The notes beneath the pieces are model-generated. The model did not search any database and was not told where the DNA came from. It saw only the letters and a program-made list of their open reading frames with translations. Below are positions 6,942-16,634 of a stretch of 41,715 nt of DNA, piece by piece. Every line of letters starts with the position of its first letter. Position 1 is the stretch's first letter. Source of the stretch: Parcubacteria group bacterium (GTDB taxonomy: Bacteria; Patescibacteriota; Minisyncoccia; Phycocordibacterales; JABMNX01); contig JADHUY010000003.1 of the NCBI GenBank assembly GCA_016784305.1, forward strand, positions 1 through 41,715, read 5' to 3'. Made by a program: the position numbers and the translations under genes.

Positions 6942-9326
6942 ATGTTAAAGACGTCTAAGGGAGCTAAGGCCGAGGCTAAGCTCGATAAAATTATGAATAC
7001 AAAGGTTGCTACACCAAAGACAGATATTGTTGAACCTAGTGAATATAGGAATTTTGTACCAAAAATACAAAAACGAGACGGTAGAATTGTTAAGTTTGAA
7101 TTCGGAAAGATTGTTGAAGTCATTGAGAAGGCGATGGGTGCGACAAATGAAGGATCTAGCGAGGAGGCTGCGATGGTAGCGCACCGTGTCGTTGCTGATA
7201 TGGTTCGCATTGCGAGAAAGTACAGAAATTTCATGCCAACGGTTGAGGGATGCCAGGACGAAGTAGAAAGACAGCTCATACTTTCAGACTATGTCGGTAC
7301 AGCGAAGTCATACATTCTTTATCGTGCAAACCGTGCGCAACTTCGTGATATTGGGATTAAGGTTCCTGAACACGTAAAGGAGTTAACTAAAAATAGTCAA
7401 AAATATTTTGGTGACAACGCTCTTGGATATTTTGTATATCTTCGCTCTTACGCAAAATGGATTAAAGAAGAAAATAGAAGAGAGACATGGATTGAAACAG
7501 TTGACCGGTACGTTTCTTTTATGAAGGAGAACCTTGGAAAGAAATTGACAACATCTGAGTATGAAGAATTGCGCACTGCAATACTAAAGCAAGAGGTAAT
7601 GCCGTCAATGCGAATGATGCAATTTGCAGGAGACCCAGCTAGGAGGTGTAATGCTTGCGCATACAATTGTACTTTTGTTGCGCCGAGCAAGCTTGAGGAC
7701 TTCGCAGAGATTATGTACCTCTCAATGTCTGGGTGTGGTGTGGGATTTTCTGTTGAGAGTTACAACGTTCAACAGCTTCCTTTAATTAAAAAACAAAGCG
7801 GAAAGAAACTTACGACTCACGTTGTGGAGGATTCAAAAGAGGGGTGGTGTGATGCACTGACTCTCGGACTAAAGACTTGGTATGAAGGAAATGACATAGA
7901 GTTTGATTATTCAAAACTGCGCCCAGCTGGTGCAAGATTAAAGACTATGGGAGGGAAGAGCTCGGGACCTGACCCGCTCCGTTCTTTGCTTAGTTTTGCA
8001 AGAGAGAGTGTTATAGCGCGCCAAGGTAGAAGGCTCAGAAACATAGATGCTCACGATACAATATGTAAAATCGGGGAATGTGTTGTAGCTGGTGGGGTAA
8101 GGCGTAGTGCTATGATTTCTCTTACTGATTTAGACGATGAATTGATGAGAGACGCAAAAAAAGGGCAGTTTTACTTTTCACACCCACAAAGAAGTATCGC
8201 TAACAACTCCGCAGTGTATGAGTCAAAGCCAAGCAACCAAGAGTTTATGGATGAATGGGTTGCTCTTATGCACTCAGGTTCAGGAGAGCGAGGGGTATTT
8301 AACCGTGGAGGGCTTGTGCCCACTCTTCCAAAAAGGAGAGTTGAATATCTAAAGAAAAAGTATAGCAAGATTTCTGGAGAAGGTGATATCGGACACCCTG
8401 GCACAAACCCGTGTGGTGAGATAATTCTTCAATCAAAGCAGTTTTGCAATCTTTCAGAAGTGATTTGTAGAGCAAACGATACAGAAGAATCTCTAAATAG
8501 AAAGGTTCACCTTGCGACAATTTTAGGGACGTACCAGTCTTCACTTACCAATTTTAGGTATCTATCAAAAGAATGGAAAGAGAATTGTGAAGCTGAGAGA
8601 CTTCTTGGAGTCTCTCTCACCGGGCAGTGGGATAGTAAGGAGGTTAGGAAGACAGACATACTTAAGAAGCTTAGAGCTGAGGCAATAAAAACAAACAAAA
8701 AGTATGCAAAGCGTTTTGGTATTAACGAGTCAAACGCTATTACTTGTGTTAAACCGTCTGGAACGGTTTCGCAAACGGTGGACTGTGCTTCTGGTATGCA
8801 CCCAAGGCATGCACCTTACTACATAAGGAGAGTTAGAATTACAGCAACAGACGCACTTTTTAAGATGTTACGAGATCAAGGAGTTCCATATCATCCTGAG
8901 GTAGGGCAGACTGAGGAGAATGCAAATACTTTTGTTCTTGAGTTTCCAGTGAAGGCTCCAAAAAATGCAATATTTAAAGATGACTTAACAGCGCTTGATC
9001 AACTAGAGCATTGGAAGGATGTAAAAGAAAATTACACTGAACATAATCCGTCAGTAACTATTTCTGTTGGAGACGACGAATGGATATCAGTAGCTAATTG
9101 GGTGTATAAAAACTGGGATATAGTCGGCGGGCTTTCATTTCTACCAAGAAGCAATCATGTATATCGCCTTGCTCCGTACGAAGAAATCACTAAAGAAGTT
9201 TATGAAGAATTAGCAAAGAAGTTTGAAGGGATTGATTATTCAAAATTGGTCACTTATGAGTTGGCAGATGAGACCGAACTTAAGAAGGAGCTCGCATGTG
9301 TTGGCGGTGCTTGTGAGATTGAGTAG
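6942..9326 (+). CDS. nrdJ: Class II (adenosylcobalamin-dependent) ribonucleotide reductase
   Basis: ATP-cone-like N-terminus (IQKRDGRIVKFEFGKI), NPCGEI motif, C-terminal CVGGAC (CxxxxC) redox pair. Confidence 0.88.
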   Translation: MLKTSKGAKAEAKLDKIMNTKVATPKTDIVEPSEYRNFVPKIQKRDGRIVKFEFGKIVEVIEKAMGATNEGSSEEAAMVAHRVVADMVRIARKYRNFMPTVEGCQDEVERQLILSDYVGTAKSYILYRANRAQLRDIGIKVPEHVKELTKNSQKYFGDNALGYFVYLRSYAKWIKEENRRETWIETVDRYVSFMKENLGKKLTTSEYEELRTAILKQEVMPSMRMMQFAGDPARRCNACAYNCTFVAPSKLEDFAEIMYLSMSGCGVGFSVESYNVQQLPLIKKQSGKKLTTHVVEDSKEGWCDALTLGLKTWYEGNDIEFDYSKLRPAGARLKTMGGKSSGPDPLRSLLSFARESVIARQGRRLRNIDAHDTICKIGECVVAGGVRRSAMISLTDLDDELMRDAKKGQFYFSHPQRSIANNSAVYESKPSNQEFMDEWVALMHSGSGERGVFNRGGLVPTLPKRRVEYLKKKYSKISGEGDIGHPGTNPCGEIILQSKQFCNLSEVICRANDTEESLNRKVHLATILGTYQSSLTNFRYLSKEWKENCEAERLLGVSLTGQWDSKEVRKTDILKKLRAEAIKTNKKYAKRFGINESNAITCVKPSGTVSQTVDCASGMHPRHAPYYIRRVRITATDALFKMLRDQGVPYHPEVGQTEENANTFVLEFPVKAPKNAIFKDDLTALDQLEHWKDVKENYTEHNPSVTISVGDDEWISVANWVYKNWDIVGGLSFLPRSNHVYRLAPYEEITKEVYEELAKKFEGIDYSKLVTYELADETELKKELACVGGACEIE

Positions 9327-9355
9327 TATTAAATGTAGTTACCGATAAATATGAC

Positions 9356-9399
9356 TGTAAATCAGCCTCGCACCATACGTGGTGCGAGGCTGATTTACA
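9356..9399. terminator. Long perfect inverted repeat between nrdJ and rnpB
   Basis: TGTAAATCAGCCTCGCACC atacgt GGTGCGAGGCTGATTTACA. Confidence 0.75.
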
Positions 9400-9490
9400 T
9401 TTAAGTATTTTATGGTATATTGCCTTTAGTGCTTCATCGGGTAGCTACTCTTTGCATTCATTTGCAAAGGGAGGAAAGTCCGGACACTTC

Positions 9491-9626
9491 CCGCACACCC
9501 ACTTTGGCATTGTGTTTTTGTTGCAAGATATTATACGGGCAGGAAAAGTCCAGTTATATAGAAAGTTAAATCTTTTGCGCAGGAATTAAGAAAACACGAT
9601 GCAACGATGCCAAAGTGGGTGTGCGG
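9491..9626 (+). mobile_element. 136-bp inverted-repeat-ended insertion in rnpB, copy 1
   Basis: CCGCACACCCACTTTGGCAT ... ATGCCAAAGTGGGTGTGCGG; identical to 9791-9926. Confidence 0.85.
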
Positions 9627-9790
9627 GAGCAGGGTAGCGGGTAACGCCCGTCTGTAGCAATACACGAGGTGCGAGCAGAGACGATTGTTCCCGAAAGGGT
9701 ATGATTGCCCAAGCGATATTGTTTTGGGTAAGCTCTATGGAAACATAGAGAGTGAAACGGCTAAATCCTTACCTAAGTGCAAAGTCGAGT

Positions 9791-9926
9791 CCGCACACCC
9801 ACTTTGGCATTGTGTTTTTGTTGCAAGATATTATACGGGCAGGAAAAGTCCAGTTATATAGAAAGTTAAATCTTTTGCGCAGGAATTAAGAAAACACGAT
9901 GCAACGATGCCAAAGTGGGTGTGCGG
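9791..9926 (+). mobile_element. 136-bp inverted-repeat-ended insertion in rnpB, copy 2
   Basis: Identical to 9491-9626; flanking bases differ on both sides. Confidence 0.85.
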
Positions 9927-10040
9927 AAGTGCCGCTAGAGGTAGCTGGCAACAGCTATCCCAGATAAATGGCTATCGCTTTAGACTTTTAAAGTCTTTGG
10001 TACAGAATCCGGCTTATAGATGGAGTGCTAAAGGAAATGA

Positions 10041-10067
10041 AAAAGACCTGTGAAAGCAGGTTTTTTT
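10041..10067 (+). terminator. Intrinsic terminator of rnpB
   Basis: ACCTG tgaaag CAGGT followed by a run of T. Confidence 0.75.
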
Positions 10068-10132
10068 CATTTTGTACCTAATTGCATGGCTGATATAATA
10101 GTAGCAATTATTATATAAACTTAATTTCACTC

Positions 10133-12451
10133 ATGAAGATGATCAACTGGTGGCCTCAAGCGCTTATAATTGCAACTGCATTTATATTGCCAATAATAGC
10201 TATTCCATCTATATCCGCGCCATTTCAATTTACTAAGACCTTAGCTCTTGTTGGACTAGTGTTAATCACGTTCATTCTTTGGGCGGTAATCCAGCTTAAG
10301 GAAGGAAGTATATCGGTGCCAAAGAGTCTGATTCTTGCGGGTGGGTTGCTTGTTCCTATTGTATATTTCTTCTCTTCGTTGTTTAGCGATAATGTATCGC
10401 GGTCTCTTTTTGGAAGTGGTATAGAGATTGACACGTTTCTCTTCATGTTGGTGTTCTACCTCATTATGGTATTAACCGCGGTGTCTTTGCAAAGCAAAAG
10501 GCATTTTATAAATCTGTATTGGGCAGTTCTAGCCGTGTTTGGTGTTTTGGTACTTTACCAAGGATTAAGGCTTGTGTTTGGCTCTGACTTCCTTTCATTT
10601 GGTGTTTTAACAGCACCAACGTCAAACCTTATCGGAAAATGGAATGATTTAGCATCTTTCTTTGGCCTTTCAGCACTCCTACTTACTGTTAGTCTTGAGC
10701 AGCTAAAGATGAGTAGCAAGATAAGGGTAGGGTTCTGGATTCTTTTAATCTTGTCTCTATTTTTCCTTGCCGTTATTAATTTTTCTACAGTTTGGGCTGT
10801 ATTGGGATTTTTCTCACTTTCAATTGTTACGCTCAACTTCTTTGCATCTCGTGTAAATGAAGCTGGAGTAGCATCAGTAAACTTAAAGAGTTTGAAACTT
10901 CCCTCCATAGTTACGTTGGTGATTTCTGCCATCTTTATATTTTCTAGCGCAGGGGTTACTGGAGCTCTTTCAACAACACTTGGGATTGGGCAAGTTGAAG
11001 CGAGGCCTTCGTGGGGAACGACGCTTGAAATAGCGAAAGCAACATTTTCCGAGCATGTGCTTCTAGGAGCTGGGCCAAACCAATTTGTTGGGGAGTGGTT
11101 GAAAAATAAGTCATCTTCGGTTAATACAACAATTTTCTGGAATGTAGATTTCAATTCGGCGGTTGGAATGATACCGACTTCTGTAATAACTACAGGAGTT
11201 CTTGGGCTACTTGCTTGGCTGGTTTTCTTAGGGCTGTTTGCTCTTTCTGGAAGCGCGGCAACGATAATGAAACATGGCGATGATTTAATTCAGTATTTCG
11301 TGGTTTCTTCTGTTGTGATTGCATCATATCTATGGGTAATAACGATAGTATATGTACCTAATCTGGTTATCGTGGGATACGCATTCCTGTTTACCGGGTT
11401 TTTCGTTGCAGTTCAAAAACACGCTAGGCTAGTTGGTGAGAAAAAGCTTCTGTTTAATACAAGACCACGACTTGGGTTTGCTGCTATTCTTGCTCTAGTA
11501 GTGCTTGTATTGGGAGCCGGCTCTCTTATTTATTCAACAGGAGTGAATTATGCAAGTGCGCTGTACATACAAAAAAGTGCGGTTGCTGCGAATATAAGTG
11601 GAGATATTGCAAAGGCAAAGCAAAATATAAATAGAGCAATAGTACTTCACGATTCCGACAGGGCACAGAGGGCAGCAGTAAATATTGGGCTACTTGAGCT
11701 TCAGCAGATTGCGAGCGGAGGGCTGGACAATGAAAATGTTCTTAGAGAGTTTCAAGTAGTTTTGACTGAAGTGGTAGGTCACGGTGTCTCCGCAATCCAG
11801 CTTGACCCAGTGAATTATCAAAACTGGGCATCTTTAGGGCAAGTTTACGAAGCCCTTGTTCCTATAAATGTTGCTGGTGCATACGAAAATGCAAAAGGCT
11901 CATATGAGCGCGCCAGAGACCTTAATCCACAAGGCCCACAGCAAAGGCTACTACTTGCGCGGCTTGAGGTGCTTGGCGGTAGCGGTGAAGAAGCCCGTGG
12001 ATACATTGCAGAGGCACTTCAATTAAAGAATAATTACACAGAAGCAATATTCTTACTCTCTCAGCTTGAAATAAATGACGGCAACATAAGTGGTGCATTA
12101 CAGTCAGTTGAGGCTTTAACCTTCCTCTCTCCTGGAGATGCTACTGTATTCTTTCAGTTAGGTTTCTTAAGATACAACACGTCTAACTTTTCTGGTGCAA
12201 TTGAGGCTCTTGAAAGAGCTGTTGAATTAAATAACCAGTACTCAAACGCTCGATACTTCTTAGGACTTTCTTATGACAATCTAGGGCGGAAGGAGGACGC
12301 ACTTTCTCAATTTAAGACAATTGAAGAGTCAAACCTAGACAATGAAGAAATAAAGATAATAATTAGTAACTTAGAATCTGGCAATCCAGCTTTGGAGGGT
12401 TTCTCACCACCAGCACCAGAGGACAGGGAAACTCCGCCTATTGAGGAATAG
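10133..12451 (+). CDS. Multi-TM O-antigen ligase/polymerase-like protein with C-terminal TPR repeats
   Basis: Many hydrophobic segments; TPR-like repeats AIFLLSQLEINDGNISGALQSVEAL..., FFQLGFLRYNTSNFSGAIEALERAVELN. Confidence 0.7.
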   Translation: MKMINWWPQALIIATAFILPIIAIPSISAPFQFTKTLALVGLVLITFILWAVIQLKEGSISVPKSLILAGGLLVPIVYFFSSLFSDNVSRSLFGSGIEIDTFLFMLVFYLIMVLTAVSLQSKRHFINLYWAVLAVFGVLVLYQGLRLVFGSDFLSFGVLTAPTSNLIGKWNDLASFFGLSALLLTVSLEQLKMSSKIRVGFWILLILSLFFLAVINFSTVWAVLGFFSLSIVTLNFFASRVNEAGVASVNLKSLKLPSIVTLVISAIFIFSSAGVTGALSTTLGIGQVEARPSWGTTLEIAKATFSEHVLLGAGPNQFVGEWLKNKSSSVNTTIFWNVDFNSAVGMIPTSVITTGVLGLLAWLVFLGLFALSGSAATIMKHGDDLIQYFVVSSVVIASYLWVITIVYVPNLVIVGYAFLFTGFFVAVQKHARLVGEKKLLFNTRPRLGFAAILALVVLVLGAGSLIYSTGVNYASALYIQKSAVAANISGDIAKAKQNINRAIVLHDSDRAQRAAVNIGLLELQQIASGGLDNENVLREFQVVLTEVVGHGVSAIQLDPVNYQNWASLGQVYEALVPINVAGAYENAKGSYERARDLNPQGPQQRLLLARLEVLGGSGEEARGYIAEALQLKNNYTEAIFLLSQLEINDGNISGALQSVEALTFLSPGDATVFFQLGFLRYNTSNFSGAIEALERAVELNNQYSNARYFLGLSYDNLGRKEDALSQFKTIEESNLDNEEIKIIISNLESGNPALEGFSPPAPEDRETPPIEE

Positions 12452-12455
12452 GTAA

Positions 12456-14132
12456 ATGGTTAAGAAGATTTTAAATTTGCTTCATCAAGAGATACGCGGG
12501 CTGCACGAGGCTGCGTATCTTCTTGGAGTATTTGCACTTCTCTCTGCTGTCTTAGGACTTGTGCGCGATAGGGTGTTGGCACACCTGTTTGGAGCCGGCA
12601 CCACTCTTGATGTATACTATGCGGCTTTTAGGGTGCCGGATCTTTTATTTGTTGGAATTGCTTCTCTTGTTTCAGTTTATGCACTTATTCCGTTTATAAC
12701 TCAAAAGGATAGCGAAAGTGATAGACGGCGTTTTATAGGGTCAATATTTGGGGCGTTCACTCTTGTTATGGCATTGGCTGGTATTGCTTTCTATTTCATA
12801 ATGCCAAAGTTTCTATCTTTGTCATTTCCATCTCTTTTATCTGGAGAGCACGGGTCTGACTTTGTACTACTTTCTCAGATTTTATTACTTCAACCAATTC
12901 TTTTAGGATTGTCCAATATTTTTGCTAGTGTCACACAAGTCTATGGTCGTTTCATACTCTATGCCCTTGGCCCAGTTCTTTATAATATTGGAACAGTAAT
13001 AGGTGCACTGTTTCTGTATGAACCATTTGGGTTGCTGGGTCTTGGGTATGGGGTACTTCTCGGTGCTTTGATGCATCTGGGAATTCAGCTTCCATTTATT
13101 TACGCCCATAAGTTTCTATCTAAACTAACTTTTCGTATTAATTTAAAAGAAATATGGGGGGTTGTAACTCTCTCACTTCCGCGCACGATTGCGCTTTCAG
13201 CAAGGAGCATATCTTTCTTTGTCCTTGTAGCTTTTGCAGCACTAATGACAAAAGGTTCTGTGACAATATTCAATCTATCCATTCACCTTCATGAAGTACC
13301 ACTTGCCATTATCGGGGCGAGCTATTCTGTTGCAGCATTTCCAACTCTTGCAAGACTATTTTCAAACGGGAGCAGGGGGGAGTTTTTTGAGCATATTTTA
13401 GTTGCAACACGCCACATTATATTTTGGGCTACTCCTGTAATCGTTATATTTATAGTTCTTCGCGCACAAATTGTGCGTGTAGCTTTTGGCTCCGGCGCCT
13501 TTGACTGGAGCGACACCCGCCTTACAGCGGCAGCGTTCGCCATCTTTATTATTGCGCTTGCTACGGAGAGTCTTGGTCTTTTATTCACACGAGGATTTTA
13601 CGCAGCTGGAAAGACGAAGATACCACTTGTTACCAATGTAGTTACAGCTATAGCAACAGTTGTTTTCGCATACATCCTGGTAAGGATATTTGAAAACTAC
13701 CTGCCATTTCAGAGTTTTGTTGAAGGGCTTCTTCGTGTTGAGGGTATAGAGGGCACTTCAATCTTGATGCTCCCACTTGGCTATTCTATTGCTTCTTTTA
13801 TAAACATAGCTTTACTGTGGTATATGTTTGGGCGCGAGTTTAAAAGCCTAACAGGAAGCGTTAGCACTATGTTTTTTCAAGTATTAACAGCCTCCATTTT
13901 GATGGGGGCATCAGCACACATAGCTCTTAACCTACTTGACGATGTGTTTGATCTAAATACGTTCTGGGGTATATTCTTGCAGGGCTTATTGGCGGGATTT
14001 GCTGGACTATTTGTCCTTATTGTTAGCCTTAAGATGTTAAACAATAAAGAAATAGGTGAGGTTTGGGTTTCAATAAGAAAGAAGTTTTGGAGGGCAAGTA
14101 CAGTCTCAGCGGACCAGTCTGATTTACTTTAG
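12456..14132 (+). CDS. murJ: Lipid II flippase MurJ (MVIN family)
   Basis: GLVRDRVLAHLFGAGTTLDVYYAAFRVPDLLF and multi-TM MATE-like topology. Confidence 0.88.
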   Translation: MVKKILNLLHQEIRGLHEAAYLLGVFALLSAVLGLVRDRVLAHLFGAGTTLDVYYAAFRVPDLLFVGIASLVSVYALIPFITQKDSESDRRRFIGSIFGAFTLVMALAGIAFYFIMPKFLSLSFPSLLSGEHGSDFVLLSQILLLQPILLGLSNIFASVTQVYGRFILYALGPVLYNIGTVIGALFLYEPFGLLGLGYGVLLGALMHLGIQLPFIYAHKFLSKLTFRINLKEIWGVVTLSLPRTIALSARSISFFVLVAFAALMTKGSVTIFNLSIHLHEVPLAIIGASYSVAAFPTLARLFSNGSRGEFFEHILVATRHIIFWATPVIVIFIVLRAQIVRVAFGSGAFDWSDTRLTAAAFAIFIIALATESLGLLFTRGFYAAGKTKIPLVTNVVTAIATVVFAYILVRIFENYLPFQSFVEGLLRVEGIEGTSILMLPLGYSIASFINIALLWYMFGREFKSLTGSVSTMFFQVLTASILMGASAHIALNLLDDVFDLNTFWGIFLQGLLAGFAGLFVLIVSLKMLNNKEIGEVWVSIRKKFWRASTVSADQSDLL

Positions 14133-14149
14133 TGTAGTGTACTAACACA

Positions 14150-15919
14150 ATGAATAAAATAAGAAACTTTTCAATAATCGCTCACATTGACCACGGGAAG
14201 TCTACGCTTGCCGACAGGATGCTTGAGGTTACAGGTACGGTTGATAAAAGGCATATGAAGGAGCAAGTGTTAGATGTTATGGAGCTTGAACGGGAGCGTG
14301 GAATAACTATTAAGATGCAGCCAGTAAGGATGGAATATAAAGGTCATACTTTAAATCTAATAGATACACCTGGGCATATTGATTTTTATTATGAGGTGTC
14401 GCGCGCACTAACTGCTGTTGAGGGGGTGGTACTTTTAGTTGATAGTACGCAAGGAGTTGAAGCACAAACCCTCTCAACATTAAGAATGGCGAAAGAGTTG
14501 GGGTTGGTTGTAATCCCTGTACTAAGCAAAATTGATTCACAGCTTGCAAGGGTTGAGCAAGTCCGCGAGGAGGTTTCGGTGCTTCTTGGTATTGACCCCA
14601 AAGATGTAATGGAAGCCTCTGGAAAAACCGGCGAGGGAGTGGAAGCAGTCCTAGATAAGGTTGTTGAAGTTGTCCCGTCACCAAAAGGAGGTGAAAAGGC
14701 ACTTCAGGCTTTAGTTTTTGATTTTCAGTATTCAGACCATAGAGGTGTTATCGTTTTCTTAAGAGTTTTTAATGGTGAAGTAAAAAATAACGACAAACTT
14801 TCATTTAAGGCTTCTGGAAGAACATTCAATGCACTAGAGGTGGGTGTGTTTAAGCCGGACTCTGTTAAGACAGACTCACTTCGCTCTGGGGAGATTGGGT
14901 ACATTGTTACTGGCATTAAAGAGCCTGGAGTTGCCTCTGTTGGTGACACAATCGTTTTTGACAAAAGCAATGCAGAACCACTTTCTGGGTATCTAACTCC
15001 GGCGCCTGTAATATGGGCGTCAGTTTATCCGGAGAGTCAGGACGGCTTTGTGCTCCTTAGGCAATCATTGGATAGGCTTCATCTTTCTGATTCTTCTCTC
15101 ACATATGAAGAAGAGACGTCTGGTGTTATGGGCAGAGGGTTTAGATGTGGGTTTTTAGGAATGCTTCACTTAGAAATAATAACAGAGCGTCTAAGAAGAG
15201 AGTTTGACCTAGAATTAGTTGTAACAACACCTACTACAACGTATAGGATTCTATATGCAAACGGAAAAAGTGAGATGGTCTACACGCCATCTAAATTTCC
15301 TGATGACGGCTCGGCCATGAAAGTCTTTGAGCAGTGGGCAAAGATTAAAATAATAACTTCTGGGGATTATATCGGTCCAATTATGCAGATTCTTCATGAG
15401 CACGAAGCTCTAATTGGTGAGTCCAAAAATCTACCAGACGATAGAACCATGATGTATGTGGAGATGCCACTTCGCGAGCTGATGCGCCACTTTTTTGACA
15501 AGCTAAAGAGTGTTTCTTCTGGGTTCGCTTCTATCTCTTATGAATTAGCGGATATGCGCGAGTCTGACGTGGTAAGACTTGATGTATTGGTTGCCGAAGA
15601 GATGATACCAGCTTTTTCTCGTATAGTATCAAAAAGAAGGGTTCAAGAAGAAGGGGAGGATGTTGTAGATAGGTTATATAAACTCTTACCAAAGCAGTTG
15701 TTTGTAACGAAGATTCAAGCAAAATCTTTAGGTAGGATTCTTTCAGCTAAAAAGATATCTGCTCTTAAAAAGGATGTGACTGGGTACTTATATGGAGGCG
15801 ACATAACACGTAAAAAGAAGCTTTGGGAAAAACAGAAAAAAGGTAAGAAAAAGATGCAGGAGAGGGCAAAGGCTAATATTCCTCAAGATGTGTTTCTTAA
15901 GATGATGAGGGGGAATTAG
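14150..15919 (+). CDS. lepA: Elongation factor 4 (LepA)
   Basis: MNKIRNFSIIAHIDHGKSTLADR, LERERGITIK, DTPGHIDF, GFRCGFLGMLHLEI. Confidence 0.97.
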   Translation: MNKIRNFSIIAHIDHGKSTLADRMLEVTGTVDKRHMKEQVLDVMELERERGITIKMQPVRMEYKGHTLNLIDTPGHIDFYYEVSRALTAVEGVVLLVDSTQGVEAQTLSTLRMAKELGLVVIPVLSKIDSQLARVEQVREEVSVLLGIDPKDVMEASGKTGEGVEAVLDKVVEVVPSPKGGEKALQALVFDFQYSDHRGVIVFLRVFNGEVKNNDKLSFKASGRTFNALEVGVFKPDSVKTDSLRSGEIGYIVTGIKEPGVASVGDTIVFDKSNAEPLSGYLTPAPVIWASVYPESQDGFVLLRQSLDRLHLSDSSLTYEEETSGVMGRGFRCGFLGMLHLEIITERLRREFDLELVVTTPTTTYRILYANGKSEMVYTPSKFPDDGSAMKVFEQWAKIKIITSGDYIGPIMQILHEHEALIGESKNLPDDRTMMYVEMPLRELMRHFFDKLKSVSSGFASISYELADMRESDVVRLDVLVAEEMIPAFSRIVSKRRVQEEGEDVVDRLYKLLPKQLFVTKIQAKSLGRILSAKKISALKKDVTGYLYGGDITRKKKLWEKQKKGKKKMQERAKANIPQDVFLKMMRGN

Positions 15920-15934
15920 TCTATTCCGACAGCT

Positions 15935-16048
15935 TTATGCTGGAACCAGCCCAGGAGAAAAAAGTAGAATCATACTTATTATTATAAGTATGCCTAGCGC
16001 TATCCATATGTATTTTATCGCTTTTTTTGTTCGTCTATCAAAAAGCAT
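15935..16048 (-). CDS. Small single-TM protein (37 aa), absent from the ORF track
   Basis: Minus-strand reading MLFDRRTKKAIKYIWIALGILIIISMILLFSPGLVPA*. Confidence 0.55.
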   Translation of the reverse strand: MLFDRRTKKAIKYIWIALGILIIISMILLFSPGLVPA

Positions 16049-16095
16049 GTTGTGTAATTCTTACAGTATCTTAATCGATGCTAAAATATTACCAC

Positions 16096-16479
16096 ATGTT
16101 TGATTTTCATGAGAGAAGAAAACTAAAGCAGTATGCTTATTCTTTGCCGACTGTAGTTGTTTTGCTTGCAATTGTTGCTTTTTTGGGGAATAGCGTATGG
16201 AGCGTTTACTTGAAGGAGCAAGAGACAAGTGAGAGACTAGAGCAGAGAGAGTCGTACTTAAAGGACATATCAGGGCGAGGGGAGGCTCTTGAAGAGGAGA
16301 TAGACAGGTTAAGTAGTGAAAGGGGCCTAGAAGCCGAACTAAGGAGTAAATTTGAGGTAGCAAGAAGTGGTGAGAAGGTAATTGTTATAGTGGATGCCCC
16401 AGAAGCCAGTATAGGTAAACCAGCAGAAAAAGAAAGTTTTATAAAGGGTCTTGTAGATTTTGTTTTATTTTGGAATTAG
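16096..16479 (+). CDS. FtsB/DivIC-like septum formation initiator
   Basis: N-terminal TM plus coiled coil (LEQRESYLKDISGRGEALEEEIDRLSSERGLEAELRSKFEVARSGEKVIVIVD). Confidence 0.75.
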   Translation: MFDFHERRKLKQYAYSLPTVVVLLAIVAFLGNSVWSVYLKEQETSERLEQRESYLKDISGRGEALEEEIDRLSSERGLEAELRSKFEVARSGEKVIVIVDAPEASIGKPAEKESFIKGLVDFVLFWN

Positions 16480-16553
16480 GCGGGATTAGTTTAGTGGTAA
16501 AATAGCTGCTTCCCAAGCAGTAGACACGAGTTCGATTCTCGTATCTCGCACCA
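16480..16553 (+). tRNA. tRNA-Gly(CCC), CCA encoded
   Basis: GCGGGATTAGTTTAGTGGTAAAATAGCTGCTTCCCAAGCAGTAGACACGAGTTCGATTCTCGTATCTCGCACCA. Confidence 0.93.
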
Positions 16554-16634
16554 TAACGATTTCGTATGCACGTTATTTGTGTTTGAGTCTACTGTGATAT
16601 AATAATTCTCCTTATAAGTTAGTAATTAGAAAAT

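Larger units (their letters stand above)
9427..10030 (+). ncRNA. rnpB: RNase P RNA containing two insertions
   Basis: GGGAGGAAAGTCCGGAC (CR-I/P4), GGGTAGCGGGTAACGCCC, ACAGAATCCGGCTTATAGATGG 3' signature; P1 pairing of 9427-9438 with 10019-10030. Without the two 136-nt inserts the length is ~332 nt. Confidence 0.93.
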
